Positions 37,270-46,897 of a stretch of 64,000 nucleotides of DNA are shown piece after piece; the first letter of the stretch is position 1; each line of letters starts with the position of its first letter. The notes beneath the pieces are model-generated. The model saw only the letters and a program-made list of their open reading frames with translations. It was not told the origin of the DNA and ran no database searches. A program made the translations under genes and the position numbers. This stretch comes from Streptococcus infantis. Its GTDB lineage: Bacteria > Bacillota > Bacilli > Lactobacillales > Streptococcaceae. The stretch covers positions 496,001-560,000 of the forward strand of contig NZ_JAHDAP010000001.1 in assembly GCF_018499575.1 (NCBI RefSeq), written 5' to 3'.

Positions 37270-38145
37270 TTATCTGACAATATCTTTATACATGTCTGGT
37301 CTTCTATCTCTAAACAGACCCCAGTTCAGGCGCTCGCTTGCTCCCTTGTCAAGGTCATAAGTGGTTAAGAGGATTGCTTCATCTTGTCGTTCAGCTTGAC
37401 TTAAAATAGCTCCTGTTTCATCGGTCATGAAGGATGAACCGTAGAAGTTTAGACTGGAGGTTTGTCCTCCATTTTCCTCGCAAGGAGTGACTTCTTCCAA
37501 ACCATAACGATTAGCAGCAATAACTGGCACAATATTTGCTGCTGCGTGTCCTTGCATGGTACGTTGCCAATGACCACAACTATCGGTATCCAAAATCGGC
37601 TCCGAACCAATAGCTGTTGGATAAAAAAGCAATTCTGCACCATTTAGGGCAAGGCAACGGGCCGTTTCAGGGAACCACTGATCCCAACAGATGCCAATTC
37701 CAATCTTGGCATAGCGAGTATCCCAGACCTTGAAACCAGTATTTCCAGGAGTGAAAAAGAATTTCTCTTGATAATAATGGTCATCTGGTATATGAGTTTT
37801 GCGATAAACTCCCAACACTTCTCCATCTGCATCGATGACAGCTATCGAATTGTATAAGACATTCCCATCTTTTTCATAAAAACTGATTGGTAAAACGACC
37901 TTTAGCTCCTTGGCAATCCCTTTAAAATGCTGAATAGCTATATTTTCTGTCACCGACTGGGCATACTGGTAGTAGTCATACTGACGCTCCTGACAGAAAT
38001 AGGGACGTTCAAATAATTCAGGCAAGAGAATAATTTGGGCTCCTTGCTCAGCAGCTTGTCGAACTAGACGTTCAGCTGTTTGTATATTGGTTTCCACATT
38101 CTTAGCGCATTGCATCTGAATAGCTGCAACCGTTACATTTCTCAT
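37270..38145 (-). CDS. aguB: N-carbamoylputrescine amidase
   Basis: The 291-residue nitrilase-superfamily enzyme has the Glu-Lys-Cys triad: Glu43 (LLPELFERPYF), Lys116 (YRKTHIPDD) and Cys153 (GICWDQWFPE). It hydrolyses N-carbamoylputrescine to putrescine, CO2 and ammonia, the step after AguA, whose gene is 9 bases upstream. It is last in the polyamine operon. Confidence 0.94.
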   Translation of the reverse strand: MRNVTVAAIQMQCAKNVETNIQTAERLVRQAAEQGAQIILLPELFERPYFCQERQYDYYQYAQSVTENIAIQHFKGIAKELKVVLPISFYEKDGNVLYNSIAVIDADGEVLGVYRKTHIPDDHYYQEKFFFTPGNTGFKVWDTRYAKIGIGICWDQWFPETARCLALNGAELLFYPTAIGSEPILDTDSCGHWQRTMQGHAAANIVPVIAANRYGLEEVTPCEENGGQTSSLNFYGSSFMTDETGAILSQAERQDEAILLTTYDLDKGASERLNWGLFRDRRPDMYKDIVR

Positions 38146-38154
38146 CTTTTTCTC

Positions 38155-39240
38155 CTATTCTGGAATTTGTTGGGTAATACAGTGGATATTTCCACCACCT
38201 AAAAGAATATCTCTAGCTGGGATTCCTACGACTTCACGGTCTGGAAAACACTGACTGAGAATATCCAAGGCCACTTGATCGTTTACATCCTGAAATTGTG
38301 GCACCAAGACAGACTTATTGGCGATGTAAAAATTCACATAGGATGCTGCTAGTCTTTCACCTGCATAACGCTCCTCTTCGCCTTCTTCATAAGTATAGCC
38401 CGGCAAATCCTCCTCTGTAACTACTTGATGAAAAGCTGGGATTGGAAGTTTATGAATAGTGAAACTCCGGCCTTTTGCATCAGTTTCCTTTTCTAAGAGA
38501 GCTAAATCAGCTGCAGACATGGCATACTGAGGATCTTCTTGGTCGTCCGTCCAAGCTAAAACAACTTCTGCAGGGCCTACAAAGGCTGCAACATTATCGA
38601 CGTGTTCATTTGTCTCATCTTGATAAATACCGTAAGGCAACCAGATAACTTTGTCGGCACCAAGGGTCTCTAGTAAGGTCTTTTCAATCTCTTCTTTAGT
38701 CAGGTGAGGATTGCGACCCGGACTGAGCAAGCAGCTTTCTGTAACAAGAATCGTTCCCTGACCGTCACTGTGAATAGCTCCGCCTTCTAGTACAAAAGGT
38801 TTGGCATCGTAAACAGGTATCTCTAATACTTCTGCAAAGCGGCTAGCTACTTGATCATCTGCTTCATAGTCTTGGTAGAGACCATCAACAGCCCCACCCC
38901 ATGCATTGAAAGCCCAGTCTACTGCCAACTTTTCCCTTTTATCATTGAGGAGAATTGTCGGCCCAGTATCACGTGCCCAGGCATCATTTGTCTGAATATC
39001 TAGATATAGGACCTTGTCTCCAAGATAGGATTTTGCTTCAGATAGATAGTCCTGCTCCACCAAAAGGTAGACTGTTTCCCCTTGAGCAATCGTTTTGATA
39101 ATCTGGCTAAAAGCTTCTTTAGCAGCCTTGCCTTCAAAAGGCCAAGACCCTGGTCGAGTAGGCCATATCATGAGAGTCCCATGATGGGGTTCATACTCGG
39201 CAGGCATACGATAACCTAATTTCTTTGGACTGTCCATCAT
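38155..39240 (-). CDS. aguA: Agmatine deiminase
   Basis: The 361-residue member of the guanidino-modifying family begins [15 protein letters not shown] and has [20 protein letters not shown] and the catalytic Cys354 in [11 protein letters not shown]. It converts agmatine to N-carbamoylputrescine. Its ATG overlaps the nspC stop by 4 bases. Confidence 0.95.
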   Translation of the reverse strand: MMDSPKKLGYRMPAEYEPHHGTLMIWPTRPGSWPFEGKAAKEAFSQIIKTIAQGETVYLLVEQDYLSEAKSYLGDKVLYLDIQTNDAWARDTGPTILLNDKREKLAVDWAFNAWGGAVDGLYQDYEADDQVASRFAEVLEIPVYDAKPFVLEGGAIHSDGQGTILVTESCLLSPGRNPHLTKEEIEKTLLETLGADKVIWLPYGIYQDETNEHVDNVAAFVGPAEVVLAWTDDQEDPQYAMSAADLALLEKETDAKGRSFTIHKLPIPAFHQVVTEEDLPGYTYEEGEEERYAGERLAASYVNFYIANKSVLVPQFQDVNDQVALDILSQCFPDREVVGIPARDILLGGGNIHCITQQIPE

Positions 39241-40364
39241 GATAATCTCTCCTTAAAGTCTTGGTAACCAAAAGCTTTGACTAGACTGCACTTACCCTCT
39301 TTATCCATGAGATACAAACTTGGAAGCCCAATGCCGTTAAAGGTATTATTTTTGACAAAGGAGTAGATAGCCATGTCCTCAAAGTAAAGTCTATCTCCAA
39401 TCTCAACAGGATTTTCAAAGCTATAGTCTCCAATGATATCACCTGTTAAACAGGTATTGGAAGAAAGTCTATAAGTATAAGGTTTTTCTTGCGCTTCAAA
39501 CCCATCTCTCAATGGAGGACGATAAGGCATCTCAAGAACATCAGGCATATGACAACTTGCTGAAGCATCTAATACTAAGGTCTCAATTCCATTCTCAACG
39601 ATATCTAAGACTTCAGTCGCTAAATAACCAGCATTTAGTGCAATGGCTTCTCCTGGTTCGATATAGACTTCAAGATTGTAAGTTTCTCGAATTCGTTTAA
39701 TCTCAAAAATCAGTAAGTCCACATCATAATCATCTCTCGTAATATGATGACCACCACCCATATTGAGCCATTTAACTTGGTGCAAATAGGCACCAAACTG
39801 CTCTTCTACTGCTTTCAAAGTTGTCTCTAAATCATCTGCCCCCTGCTCACAAAGAGTATGAAAATGAAGCCCGTCCACCAAGTCCAGCAAATCACTTGGT
39901 ATCTTATCTGATGTCACTCCAAAACGAGAGCCAGGTGCACAAGGATCATAGAGCGCGTGATCTCCCTGGGTCGAACATTGAGGATTGAGGCGTAGACCTA
40001 CACCAATACCAGCTTCACGACAAGTTTGACCATATTTTCGTAATTGTCTCTCTGAATTAAAAACAATGTGATCAGATATTTGCAGTAACTCTTCCATGTC
40101 TGATTCCTTGAAAGCAGGCGCAAAGACATGGACTTCCCCTGGGAATTCTTCTCTAGCCAGCTTCGCTTCATAGAGTCCACTAGCTGTCGTACCTGATAGA
40201 TACTGGCTAATCAAAGGATAGGTTTTATAGAGAGAATAAGCCTTTTGAGCTAGCAAAACCTTACAACCTGCCTTTTCCTGAACCTCTTGCAGAATGCTAC
40301 AATTTTCTTCTAGTTTTGATAAATCAATGATGTAAGAAGGCGTTGGTACTTGTTCTAACTTCAT
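39237..40364 (-). CDS. nspC: Carboxynorspermidine/carboxyspermidine decarboxylase
   Basis: A 375-residue fold-III PLP decarboxylase (alanine-racemase-like), starting [22 protein letters not shown] with the PLP lysine in [10 protein letters not shown]. Other family blocks are [18 protein letters not shown] and the [12 protein letters not shown] phosphate loop. It decarboxylates carboxyspermidine to spermidine. Its start touches the stop of the preceding dehydrogenase gene. Confidence 0.92.
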   Translation of the reverse strand: MKLEQVPTPSYIIDLSKLEENCSILQEVQEKAGCKVLLAQKAYSLYKTYPLISQYLSGTTASGLYEAKLAREEFPGEVHVFAPAFKESDMEELLQISDHIVFNSERQLRKYGQTCREAGIGVGLRLNPQCSTQGDHALYDPCAPGSRFGVTSDKIPSDLLDLVDGLHFHTLCEQGADDLETTLKAVEEQFGAYLHQVKWLNMGGGHHITRDDYDVDLLIFEIKRIRETYNLEVYIEPGEAIALNAGYLATEVLDIVENGIETLVLDASASCHMPDVLEMPYRPPLRDGFEAQEKPYTYRLSSNTCLTGDIIGDYSFENPVEIGDRLYFEDMAIYSFVKNNTFNGIGLPSLYLMDKEGKCSLVKAFGYQDFKERLS

Positions 40365-41623
40365 TAGTCCACCATTTGTGGATTTTCAACCACAACCCAT
40401 GGCAAACCGTATTTATTTAAAGCTTCCATGAATGGATCTGGATCCAACTCTTCAAGATTATACACTCCTGGTAGTCTCCAAGTACCATCCATCACTAATT
40501 TTGTCCCAATCATGGCTGGAACACCTGTTGTGTATGAAATTGCCTGTGAACCAACTTCTGCATAGCATTCCTGGTGGTCGCAAACATTGTAGATGTAGAT
40601 GGTCTTTTCAACACCATCTTTAACACCTGTAAAGATACATCCGATATTAGTTTTCCCAACTGTACGTGGACCAAGGCTTGCAGGATCCGGAAGCAAAGCT
40701 TTCAAGAATTGGATCGGCACGATTTCTTGGCCGTTAAAGTTAATAGCATCTGTACGAAGGAGCCCAACATTTTCCAAGCATTTCATGTGCGTTAGATAAG
40801 ATTGACCAAAAGTCATGAAGAAACGAATACGTTTAACTCCTGGAATGTTCTTTGCTAATGATTCGATTTCTTCATGGTGGAGGAGATACATGTCTTTTTG
40901 ACCAACTTGAGGGAAATCATACTCACGTTTGATAGACATAGCTTCGACCTCAACCCATTTTCCATCTTCCCAGTAAGAACCTGGTGCAGAAACCTCGCGG
41001 AGGTTGATTTCTGGGTTGAAGTTGGTCGCAAAAGGATATCCGTGGTCCCCACCATTACAGTCTAAAATGTCGATATAGTGGATTTCATCAAAGTAATGCT
41101 TGAGGGCGTATGCTGAAAAGACGCTGGTTACACCTGGGTCAAAACCAGAACCAAGAAGAGCTGTCAAGCCTGCTTCCTTAAATTTTTCTTGATAAGCCCA
41201 TTGCCATGAGTAATCAAAGTAAGCCGTAAAACCAAGCTCCTTACAACGTTTCTCATAGATGGCACGCCATTCTGGGTCTTCTGTGTCTTCAGCCTCATAG
41301 TTGGCTGTGTCGATATAGTGAACTCCCGTTGCTAAGCAAGCGTCCATAATGGTCAAATCTTGGTATGGTAGAGCTACGTTCAAAACAGCTTCTGGCTTGT
41401 AGCTTTCAATCAAGGCAATCACTTCTTCTACCTTGTCTGCATCAAGAGCAGCTGTCTCAATCTTAGTATTTGTTTTACCTTCTAATTTAGCCTTCAAGTC
41501 ATCACATTTTGACTTTGTACGGCTAGCAATCATAATTTCTTTAAAAGTTTCGCTATCTTGGCAAATCTTTGAAATAGCAACTTGGGCAACTCCCCCACAT
41601 CCGATAACTAATAAACGACTCAT
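40364..41623 (-). CDS. Carboxyspermidine/carboxynorspermidine synthase (saccharopine dehydrogenase family)
   Basis: The 419-residue protein begins MSRLLVIGCGGVAQVAISKI, an NAD(P) Rossmann loop, and belongs to the Lys1/CASDH group. It reductively joins putrescine with aspartate semialdehyde; neighbouring nspC fixes this role over lysine metabolism. The ATG overlaps speE's stop by 4 bases. Confidence 0.92.
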   Translation of the reverse strand: MSRLLVIGCGGVAQVAISKICQDSETFKEIMIASRTKSKCDDLKAKLEGKTNTKIETAALDADKVEEVIALIESYKPEAVLNVALPYQDLTIMDACLATGVHYIDTANYEAEDTEDPEWRAIYEKRCKELGFTAYFDYSWQWAYQEKFKEAGLTALLGSGFDPGVTSVFSAYALKHYFDEIHYIDILDCNGGDHGYPFATNFNPEINLREVSAPGSYWEDGKWVEVEAMSIKREYDFPQVGQKDMYLLHHEEIESLAKNIPGVKRIRFFMTFGQSYLTHMKCLENVGLLRTDAINFNGQEIVPIQFLKALLPDPASLGPRTVGKTNIGCIFTGVKDGVEKTIYIYNVCDHQECYAEVGSQAISYTTGVPAMIGTKLVMDGTWRLPGVYNLEELDPDPFMEALNKYGLPWVVVENPQMVD

Positions 41624-42480
41624 TTTTTTCCTTCCTCTTCTTCTAAAATGTCTTCAACGTATTTTGGCAGCATAAAGGCACCAACGTGTAAGTTTGCAGT
41701 ATAGTATTCTGTGAATAGCTGGCGTTTTTTCCAACCTTCTTTATCAAAATCTTTGACAGGGTGGTATTTTTTTGATGCAAATCCAAATAACCAATAGCCA
41801 GCAGGACTAGTAGGGATATGTGCCTGATAAACTCGGCTGATTGGAAAGGCTTGATTGACCTTACGATGCATGCTTCGACAAGCCGACTCATCTTCGTCAA
41901 AGAAAGGACTACCATGCTGATAAATCATGATACCGTCTTCTTTGAGAGCTCTATAGCTGTTACCATAAAATTCCTTGGTAAAGAGCCCTTCCGTATGTCC
42001 AAATGGATCCGTCGCATCATTGATGATAATATCGTAATCATCTTCACAGTTTCGTAAAAAACGAAGACCGTTTTGATAGTAAATGGTAACACGAGGATCA
42101 TCAAGCCCTGCAGCAAAGTCTGGGAAATACTCACGACAAACCTCAACCAACATCTCATCTGGTTCCACGATATCAATTTGCTCCAGTTCAGGATATAGCG
42201 TTAATACTTGGGCAACACCTCCGTCACCACCACCAATAACCAAAACTTTCTTTGGATTGGGATGGACAGCCATAGGAACGTGAACCGTCATTTCATTGTA
42301 GACAAAATCATCTGCATCTGAGAACAAAACGTGCCCATTTAAAATTAACACTTTCCCAAAAGCTGGGGTGTCCAGAACCTCGATATCCTGCCATTCACTT
42401 TGACCAGAATAAAGCTGTTTGGCCGTTCTCATTGTTAACTTGACATCTGGAGTATGAACTTCAGAAAACCATAAATCCAT
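41620..42480 (-). CDS. speE: Spermidine synthase-like aminopropyltransferase
   Basis: The 286-residue protein has GGGDGGVAQVLTLYPE (decarboxy-SAM/AdoMet site) and DPFGHTEGLFTKEFY, giving a SpeE family match. SpeE would use decarboxylated SAM to make spermidine from putrescine. No speD is in this window. It coexists with the carboxyspermidine route in one operon, so either route or a divergent substrate is possible. Confidence 0.92.
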   Translation of the reverse strand: MDLWFSEVHTPDVKLTMRTAKQLYSGQSEWQDIEVLDTPAFGKVLILNGHVLFSDADDFVYNEMTVHVPMAVHPNPKKVLVIGGGDGGVAQVLTLYPELEQIDIVEPDEMLVEVCREYFPDFAAGLDDPRVTIYYQNGLRFLRNCEDDYDIIINDATDPFGHTEGLFTKEFYGNSYRALKEDGIMIYQHGSPFFDEDESACRSMHRKVNQAFPISRVYQAHIPTSPAGYWLFGFASKKYHPVKDFDKEGWKKRQLFTEYYTANLHVGAFMLPKYVEDILEEEEGKK

Positions 42481-43935
42481 CTAGTTCTCCTTTCTTTCAA
42501 TAACATTGATGTGATTGACCTCAGGATCTTCCGTCCCTTGAAGAGAACAACCACGTTCTTTGGCGAATTTTATATAATCGACAATTTCTCGTGTAATCCG
42601 TTCACCTGGCGCTAGAATTGGAATACCTGGAGGATAGCACATGACAAATTCCCCACAGACCTGGCCAACGGACTCGTCTAATGTTAAGCTTCTTCTCTCT
42701 GCATAGAAGGCTTCCTGAGGAGATAGCACCAACTCAGGCTGGATATATTCTCCAGCGATCAAGTCCTTCCCATCTCGTGAGTATAGTCTCTTGATATCAG
42801 CTAATGCACCGACCAAGCGTTCAATGTCTTGGATACGGTCACCAATCGAGATGTAAGCCAAAATATTCCCGATATCACCAAACTCGATCTGAATGTCATA
42901 TTCGTCTCGTAAGAGATCATAAACTTCAATACCTGTTAGACCGATTCCCTGAGTGTAGACGGATAACTTGGTCACATCAAAATCACAAACGCTAACACCA
43001 TCTACTAATTCTTTTGAATAGGCATAGTAGCCACCGATGGCATTGATTTCACGACGTGCGTACTCAGATAGCTCAATGACTTTCTCAAAGGACTCTTTGC
43101 CACGAAGGGCTAGGTTTCTACGAGAAACATCTAGACTAGCCATTAGCAAGTAAGATGCTGATGTTGACTGTGTCAGGTTAATAATCTGACGTACGTACTC
43201 AGGATTCATCTGATCCCCAACTAAAAGCAACGAACTTTGAGTCAAGCTACCGCCAGACTTATGCATAGATACGGCTGACATATCTGCTCCTGCGTCCATA
43301 GCAGATAGAGGAAGTTTATCTGTAAAGTGTAGATGTGCACCGTGTGCCTCGTCTACTAACACTTTCATTCCAGCAGCATGAGCCATCTCTGTTAGTCCCT
43401 TGAGATCTGAACAAATCCCATAATAGGTGGGATTGTTGATTAGAATAGCCTTGGCATCAGGATGGTCCTTGATAGCTTGCGCCACACGATCATTTTCAAG
43501 TCCCAAAGCAATACCGATTTTTGGATCCACACTCATCTCAATATAAATGGGAATAGCGCCACATAAAACGAGCGCATTGATAGCTGACTTATGAACATTT
43601 CGAGGAAGGATGATCTTATCTCCAGCTTTACAGGTGGAGAGAATCATAGTTTGAACAGATGAGGTTGTGCCCCCAATCATTAAAAAGGCATGGGCCGCTC
43701 CAAAAGCTTCTGCAGCTAGTTCCTCAGCTTCTCGGATAATCGAAATGGGATGCCCCAGATTATCCAAGGGCTTCATAGAGTTGACATCTATGCCTACACA
43801 TTTTTCCCCTAAAAGTTCAACCAACTCTGGGTTACCACGGCCACGCTTGTGACCAGGTACGTCAAATGGTACAATTCTTTTCTTTCGTAACTTGACCAAC
43901 CCCTCATAGATGGGAGCTTGGTTTTGATTTAACAT
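42481..43935 (-). CDS. speA: Orn/Lys/Arg decarboxylase (probable arginine or lysine decarboxylase)
   Basis: The 484-residue fold-I PLP decarboxylase of the short Gram-positive type begins PIYEGLVKLRKKRIVPFDVPGHKRG. PLP lysine is in SMHKSGGSLTQSS. The next genes, aguA and aguB, need agmatine, which favours arginine as substrate. I chose the ATG at 43935; AAAGGAG lies 12 bases before it. An in-frame ATG at 43959 would swallow that site. It heads a six-gene operon behind the leader RNA. Confidence 0.9.
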   Translation of the reverse strand: MLNQNQAPIYEGLVKLRKKRIVPFDVPGHKRGRGNPELVELLGEKCVGIDVNSMKPLDNLGHPISIIREAEELAAEAFGAAHAFLMIGGTTSSVQTMILSTCKAGDKIILPRNVHKSAINALVLCGAIPIYIEMSVDPKIGIALGLENDRVAQAIKDHPDAKAILINNPTYYGICSDLKGLTEMAHAAGMKVLVDEAHGAHLHFTDKLPLSAMDAGADMSAVSMHKSGGSLTQSSLLLVGDQMNPEYVRQIINLTQSTSASYLLMASLDVSRRNLALRGKESFEKVIELSEYARREINAIGGYYAYSKELVDGVSVCDFDVTKLSVYTQGIGLTGIEVYDLLRDEYDIQIEFGDIGNILAYISIGDRIQDIERLVGALADIKRLYSRDGKDLIAGEYIQPELVLSPQEAFYAERRSLTLDESVGQVCGEFVMCYPPGIPILAPGERITREIVDYIKFAKERGCSLQGTEDPEVNHINVIERKEN

Positions 43936-44003
43936 TATAAAGACATACTCCTTTATCATATTTTTTACACCTTAACCATGCAAGGCTCTAAAGGATACTT
44001 ATG

Positions 44004-44030
44004 AAAAAAGAGCAGGTTGGCACCTGCTCT
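44004..44030 (-). terminator. Terminator at the end of the speA leader RNA
   Basis: On the minus strand AGAGCAGGT-GCCA-ACCTGCTCT is followed by T6; it lies about 70 bases before the speA start. Strong enough to stop most transcripts unless it is opened. Confidence 0.88.
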
Positions 44031-44334
44031 ACAATCTACTGACGTGTTTATGTTTGTTTCTTTTGAGTATGTCTGTTCCTGATGTTTCCTAACTCTCTAG
44101 TAGCAAATATTACGTACTTTATTGATCGTTTCACAAGATGACGTGTGCTTTCACCACACTAACAAATCTATACGAATTAGAACTAATGTCCTAACATCAA
44201 CTTATAAAAGTAGGCTTTTAACCCTATCAATAATGTGGCTTTTCAACCACGCTTCGGCATTCAACCCTGCCTGTCCGTAGGCATTTTTTACTCGGGTTTA
44301 TATTTGCTAGAAAACATCATCTCATTTTCTAAGC
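44004..44334 (-). ncRNA. Structured leader or small RNA upstream of speA (about 330 nt)
   Basis: A strong promoter places the start near 44334 and a terminator ends it at 44004. It has no worthwhile ORF but many hairpins: 44308-44331 (TAGAAAA/TTTTCTA), 44263-44298 (AACCC/GGGTT enclosing GCCT/AGGC), 44235-44250 (GTGG/CCAC), 44177-44194 (7 bp), 44143-44159 (GTGTG/CACAC). The 5' AACCC could pair with GGGTT at either 44263-44267 or 44220-44224, so alternative folds exist. It lacks T-box and lysine-riboswitch hallmarks as I know them. A polyamine-sensing attenuator or an independent sRNA are both possible. Confidence 0.65.
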
Positions 44335-44340
44335 TTCATT

Positions 44341-44369
44341 ACTATATCATGTTTTCAGATACTTGTAAA
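44341..44369 (-). promoter_or_regulatory. Promoter of the speA leader
   Basis: Minus strand: TTTACA (44369-44364), 17 bases, TATAGT (44346-44341). Close to consensus with ideal spacing. Confidence 0.85.
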
Positions 44370-44399
44370 GTATTTTTAGAAACTTTTTTAAATAACTTC

Positions 44400-44435
44400 A
44401 TTTTATTGTTCGTAAAAATTAACGAACAATAAAAT
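44400..44435. promoter_or_regulatory. Long inverted repeat upstream of the speA promoter
   Basis: ATTTTATTGTTCGT-AAAAATTA-ACGAACAATAAAAT is a perfect 14-bp inverted repeat about 30 bases upstream of the -35 box. There is no T run after it on either strand, so it looks like an operator more than a terminator. The ACGAACAAT core is one base from the streptococcal PurR box, but the arm spacing differs. Confidence 0.55.
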
Positions 44436-44459
44436 AGAAACCGTTTTAAAATAAGTTCA

Positions 44460-44495
44460 AAAAAATTAAAAAGGAACTAAAATACTCAGTTCCTC
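44460..44495 (-). terminator. Terminator of the 44.5-kb membrane gene
   Basis: AGGAACT-GAGTATTTT-AGTTCCT followed by a T-rich tract on the minus strand, about 40 bases beyond the stop at 44534. Confidence 0.8.
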
Positions 44496-44533
44496 AAGTA
44501 GTTATAAGTACAGTCAACTATTCAAAATCGTAT

Positions 44534-45550
44534 TTACTCATCACGCGCTACTTTGGCAGCTAGTTCAAAATCAGTCATCAAATAATTTTCATCTAGACGG
44601 ATAAGACTATAATACTCATTCCAAAATAGAGAGTCACTGTTACTTGACCACTGTAATCCATACCACAATTGAGTGACATCACTTGTATGTGATGGGGGGA
44701 TTGACCATAGATGCTTATTAAAAGTTTCTTGAACAAGAGGAGCATCCAGTCGCGTAGTTAAGTCTAGTTCGTCTAATTTGAGAGTGATAGAATGTTTTTT
44801 AGCTTCTTCAATACTGTCCTTATTAAATCGAATCTGAATAACCTTAGAATCTTCTAGAATCACGTCCTTATCTTCTGCCCCGTAAAAGGAAATACTTCCC
44901 AGCACTATACCATCTTTTGCTATTAGATATGGAGCGTAAGGAACAGCATTGCTATCAAGTCTGAATCCTTTTTCGATGACGACTGTTTTATCTCCAGGAT
45001 ACTTTTGGAAACTTCCCTCTGTCAAGAGCTCTTCGTAGTCGCTACCACCATCACCCTGTCTTACATAGATATCAAATCCAGCTTCCATCAGATCGCTTGC
45101 TTTGGTTTCTGCTAAAATGATTTTACTTTCATTAATTTGCAAAATCGGTGCTTGAGGTGGCAAACCAATCGTGAGATTAAACGTGACTCCTACTAGAAAG
45201 ACCATCAAGGTTATAAGGAGGGCAAGTAAAGACTTTCCAGTCCTTTTTCTTGCATTGAAAAGAGCTATTATTGCAGGTAAGAGAATCATTTTGGCTAAAA
45301 TAGAATTCCCAACACCACCTCTATTTAAGGTCTGAAAAGCAAAGATCCCTGCGATTGCAATCAGGGACAGGTAGACCAAAATCTCGCCTATACCCAGTTT
45401 TTCTGTTCGAGTTTGTTGATTTACAGGGGTTTCGTACAATGACTGCCCATTCTCTTTCCTCTTTTTTAGAAAGAGATAAAAACCCAGACCGAGTAGCAAA
45501 TTAAAGATTGCAAAAACTGTTAAAGTACCTATAATCACTGTTCTACCCAT
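44534..45550 (-). CDS. Membrane protein of a three-copy family (copy B)
   Basis: A 338-residue protein with the same plan as copy A (11691-12707): four N-terminal helices, NQQTRTEKL, ALFNARKRTGKS, then GLPPQAPILQI and ETKASDLMEAGFDIYV opening the C-terminal domain. Equal length and alignable ends show they are true paralogues. AGGAG precedes the ATG. It overlaps the upstream small membrane gene by 8 bases. Confidence 0.85.
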   Translation of the reverse strand: MGRTVIIGTLTVFAIFNLLLGLGFYLFLKKRKENGQSLYETPVNQQTRTEKLGIGEILVYLSLIAIAGIFAFQTLNRGGVGNSILAKMILLPAIIALFNARKRTGKSLLALLITLMVFLVGVTFNLTIGLPPQAPILQINESKIILAETKASDLMEAGFDIYVRQGDGGSDYEELLTEGSFQKYPGDKTVVIEKGFRLDSNAVPYAPYLIAKDGIVLGSISFYGAEDKDVILEDSKVIQIRFNKDSIEEAKKHSITLKLDELDLTTRLDAPLVQETFNKHLWSIPPSHTSDVTQLWYGLQWSSNSDSLFWNEYYSLIRLDENYLMTDFELAAKVARDE

Positions 45551-46010
45551 GACTCTCTACTCCTTTATGTTTTCTCACAAATCTTATCTTTCTATTTAGT
45601 ACCCAATTCCCAATCAATAAGACCAGCAAGAAGAAGGGGCCACCTTCTATGACCACAATGGGCAAAGCCAATAGAGCAATCATCAAAAAACTAGCTTTCT
45701 TTTGCCGCCAACTACCGCCCCATTCTCCGTTTATCAGTTGTCCCAAATAGTCGATGTAGTCAGTAAACCAAGTAAATAAAGGTGGGTGAAGATCACTTAT
45801 CCTTAGGTAAATGAAGAGGGCTGAATTTAAAAGGATGTAGAGAATTCCAAGAACTAGAATAATCTTTTGACTAGTTCGAGTAGCCTCTAGAACGATTTTT
45901 TCTCTCTTCTCTGGCTTTATTTTTTTTAGACTTGCATTCTTACAAGAGAGTTTTTCAAATCTATAGACCAGAAATCGGTAGAGATAATACTTTTTTATAT
46001 CACGCTTCAT
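45543..46010 (-). CDS. Small membrane protein
   Basis: A 155-residue protein: basic N-terminal ~45 residues (KKYYLYRF, KKIKPEKREKI), then two to three membrane helices and a basic tail (RKIRFVRKHKG). It overlaps copy B, so they are probably made together. No family recognised. Confidence 0.7.
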   Translation of the reverse strand: MKRDIKKYYLYRFLVYRFEKLSCKNASLKKIKPEKREKIVLEATRTSQKIILVLGILYILLNSALFIYLRISDLHPPLFTWFTDYIDYLGQLINGEWGGSWRQKKASFLMIALLALPIVVIEGGPFFLLVLLIGNWVLNRKIRFVRKHKGVESHG

Positions 46011-46054
46011 AAAAACCTCAATCTAGGAAGGACGAATCATTTGTAAATCATGGT

Positions 46055-46849
46055 CTAAACATCTAATTTCAAGGAATTGCCTTCCAAAAAGACTGCTTTT
46101 GATTCAGTGATTTTAATCTTTTGATCTTCTGAAAATCCAACGGTTTCACCGTCATTTAAAGTGACATCACTGCCTAAAACATACTGAAGAATAGACAAGA
46201 TAAAATAATATAAGTCATCGCTATTCATAGGAGACTCAATAATTTCAATCTCAGTTTTTCCAAACTCTTTTAAACCATAAGTGTAAATACTGGTCTTATC
46301 TTCCTGATTGATAATTCCTATATAAATCCAGAGTTGAAGGGGAAGCATTTCTTCTTTCAAAAGGTCAGCCAGGTCTAGATAAAGATCTTTGGGTAAGAGT
46401 AAGGTAGCAGAACCCTGATAAATGCCAATTGCTGATTGACTAGTTTTTAGGATAGAGGCATTAACTTTAGTCAATAGGGAATAGGTTTCTACTGACGAAA
46501 GATTATCAGACAAGATAGATACAATAGCGTGTTGTGAATGCTCCTTTATTTCCTTCTCAACATCCTGCCAGAGGTAAGAATAGGCATACAATTTTTCAAA
46601 TTCTTGGCTTGGGATAGGTAAATCCATTAAAGCCAGCGCAACAAGAGCACCATCAATCACAAAGGTTGCACTAGAATCATCCCCAGAAACTTCAGAAATT
46701 TCAAACCCCCAGTGAGATTTCAATTCCTGAACAACCTGGTCTAAAGAATAGGCTTGCTGGCCTTTGAAGAGAGGCATGGACAAGTTCAGTTGTTTTTTCT
46801 TCTCTGACTTTTCTTTCTTACTAGTAAATAGATTTTTTAAAAAATTCAC
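46055..46849 (-). CDS. DUF4261 domain protein
   Basis: The 264-residue protein starts at GTG (46849), with AAAGGAG upstream. The layout KKKQLNLSMPLFKGQQAYSL, ...HAIVSILSDNLSS, IGIYQGSATLLLP and YTYGLKEFGKTEIEII is the DUF4261 family. Such genes appear in immunity-type clusters, but the molecular role is unknown. It is one of a row of dissimilar small genes. Confidence 0.82.
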   Translation of the reverse strand: MNFLKNLFTSKKEKSEKKKQLNLSMPLFKGQQAYSLDQVVQELKSHWGFEISEVSGDDSSATFVIDGALVALALMDLPIPSQEFEKLYAYSYLWQDVEKEIKEHSQHAIVSILSDNLSSVETYSLLTKVNASILKTSQSAIGIYQGSATLLLPKDLYLDLADLLKEEMLPLQLWIYIGIINQEDKTSIYTYGLKEFGKTEIEIIESPMNSDDLYYFILSILQYVLGSDVTLNDGETVGFSEDQKIKITESKAVFLEGNSLKLDV

Positions 46850-46897
46850 AGGACTTCTCCTTTTTCTAATATCAGTTGGAAAGCAAAGATCTCTTAC

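Noticed and set aside
44004-44334. T-box, lysine riboswitch, tmRNA or RNase P RNA identity for the speA leader
   Set aside because: Hallmark motifs (T-box AGGGTGGNACCGCG, tmRNA tag and ends, RNase P P4 core) are absent as far as I can read.
44400-44435. Terminator for the gene at 44534
   Set aside because: A better terminator with a T run is at 44460-44495; this repeat has none on either strand.
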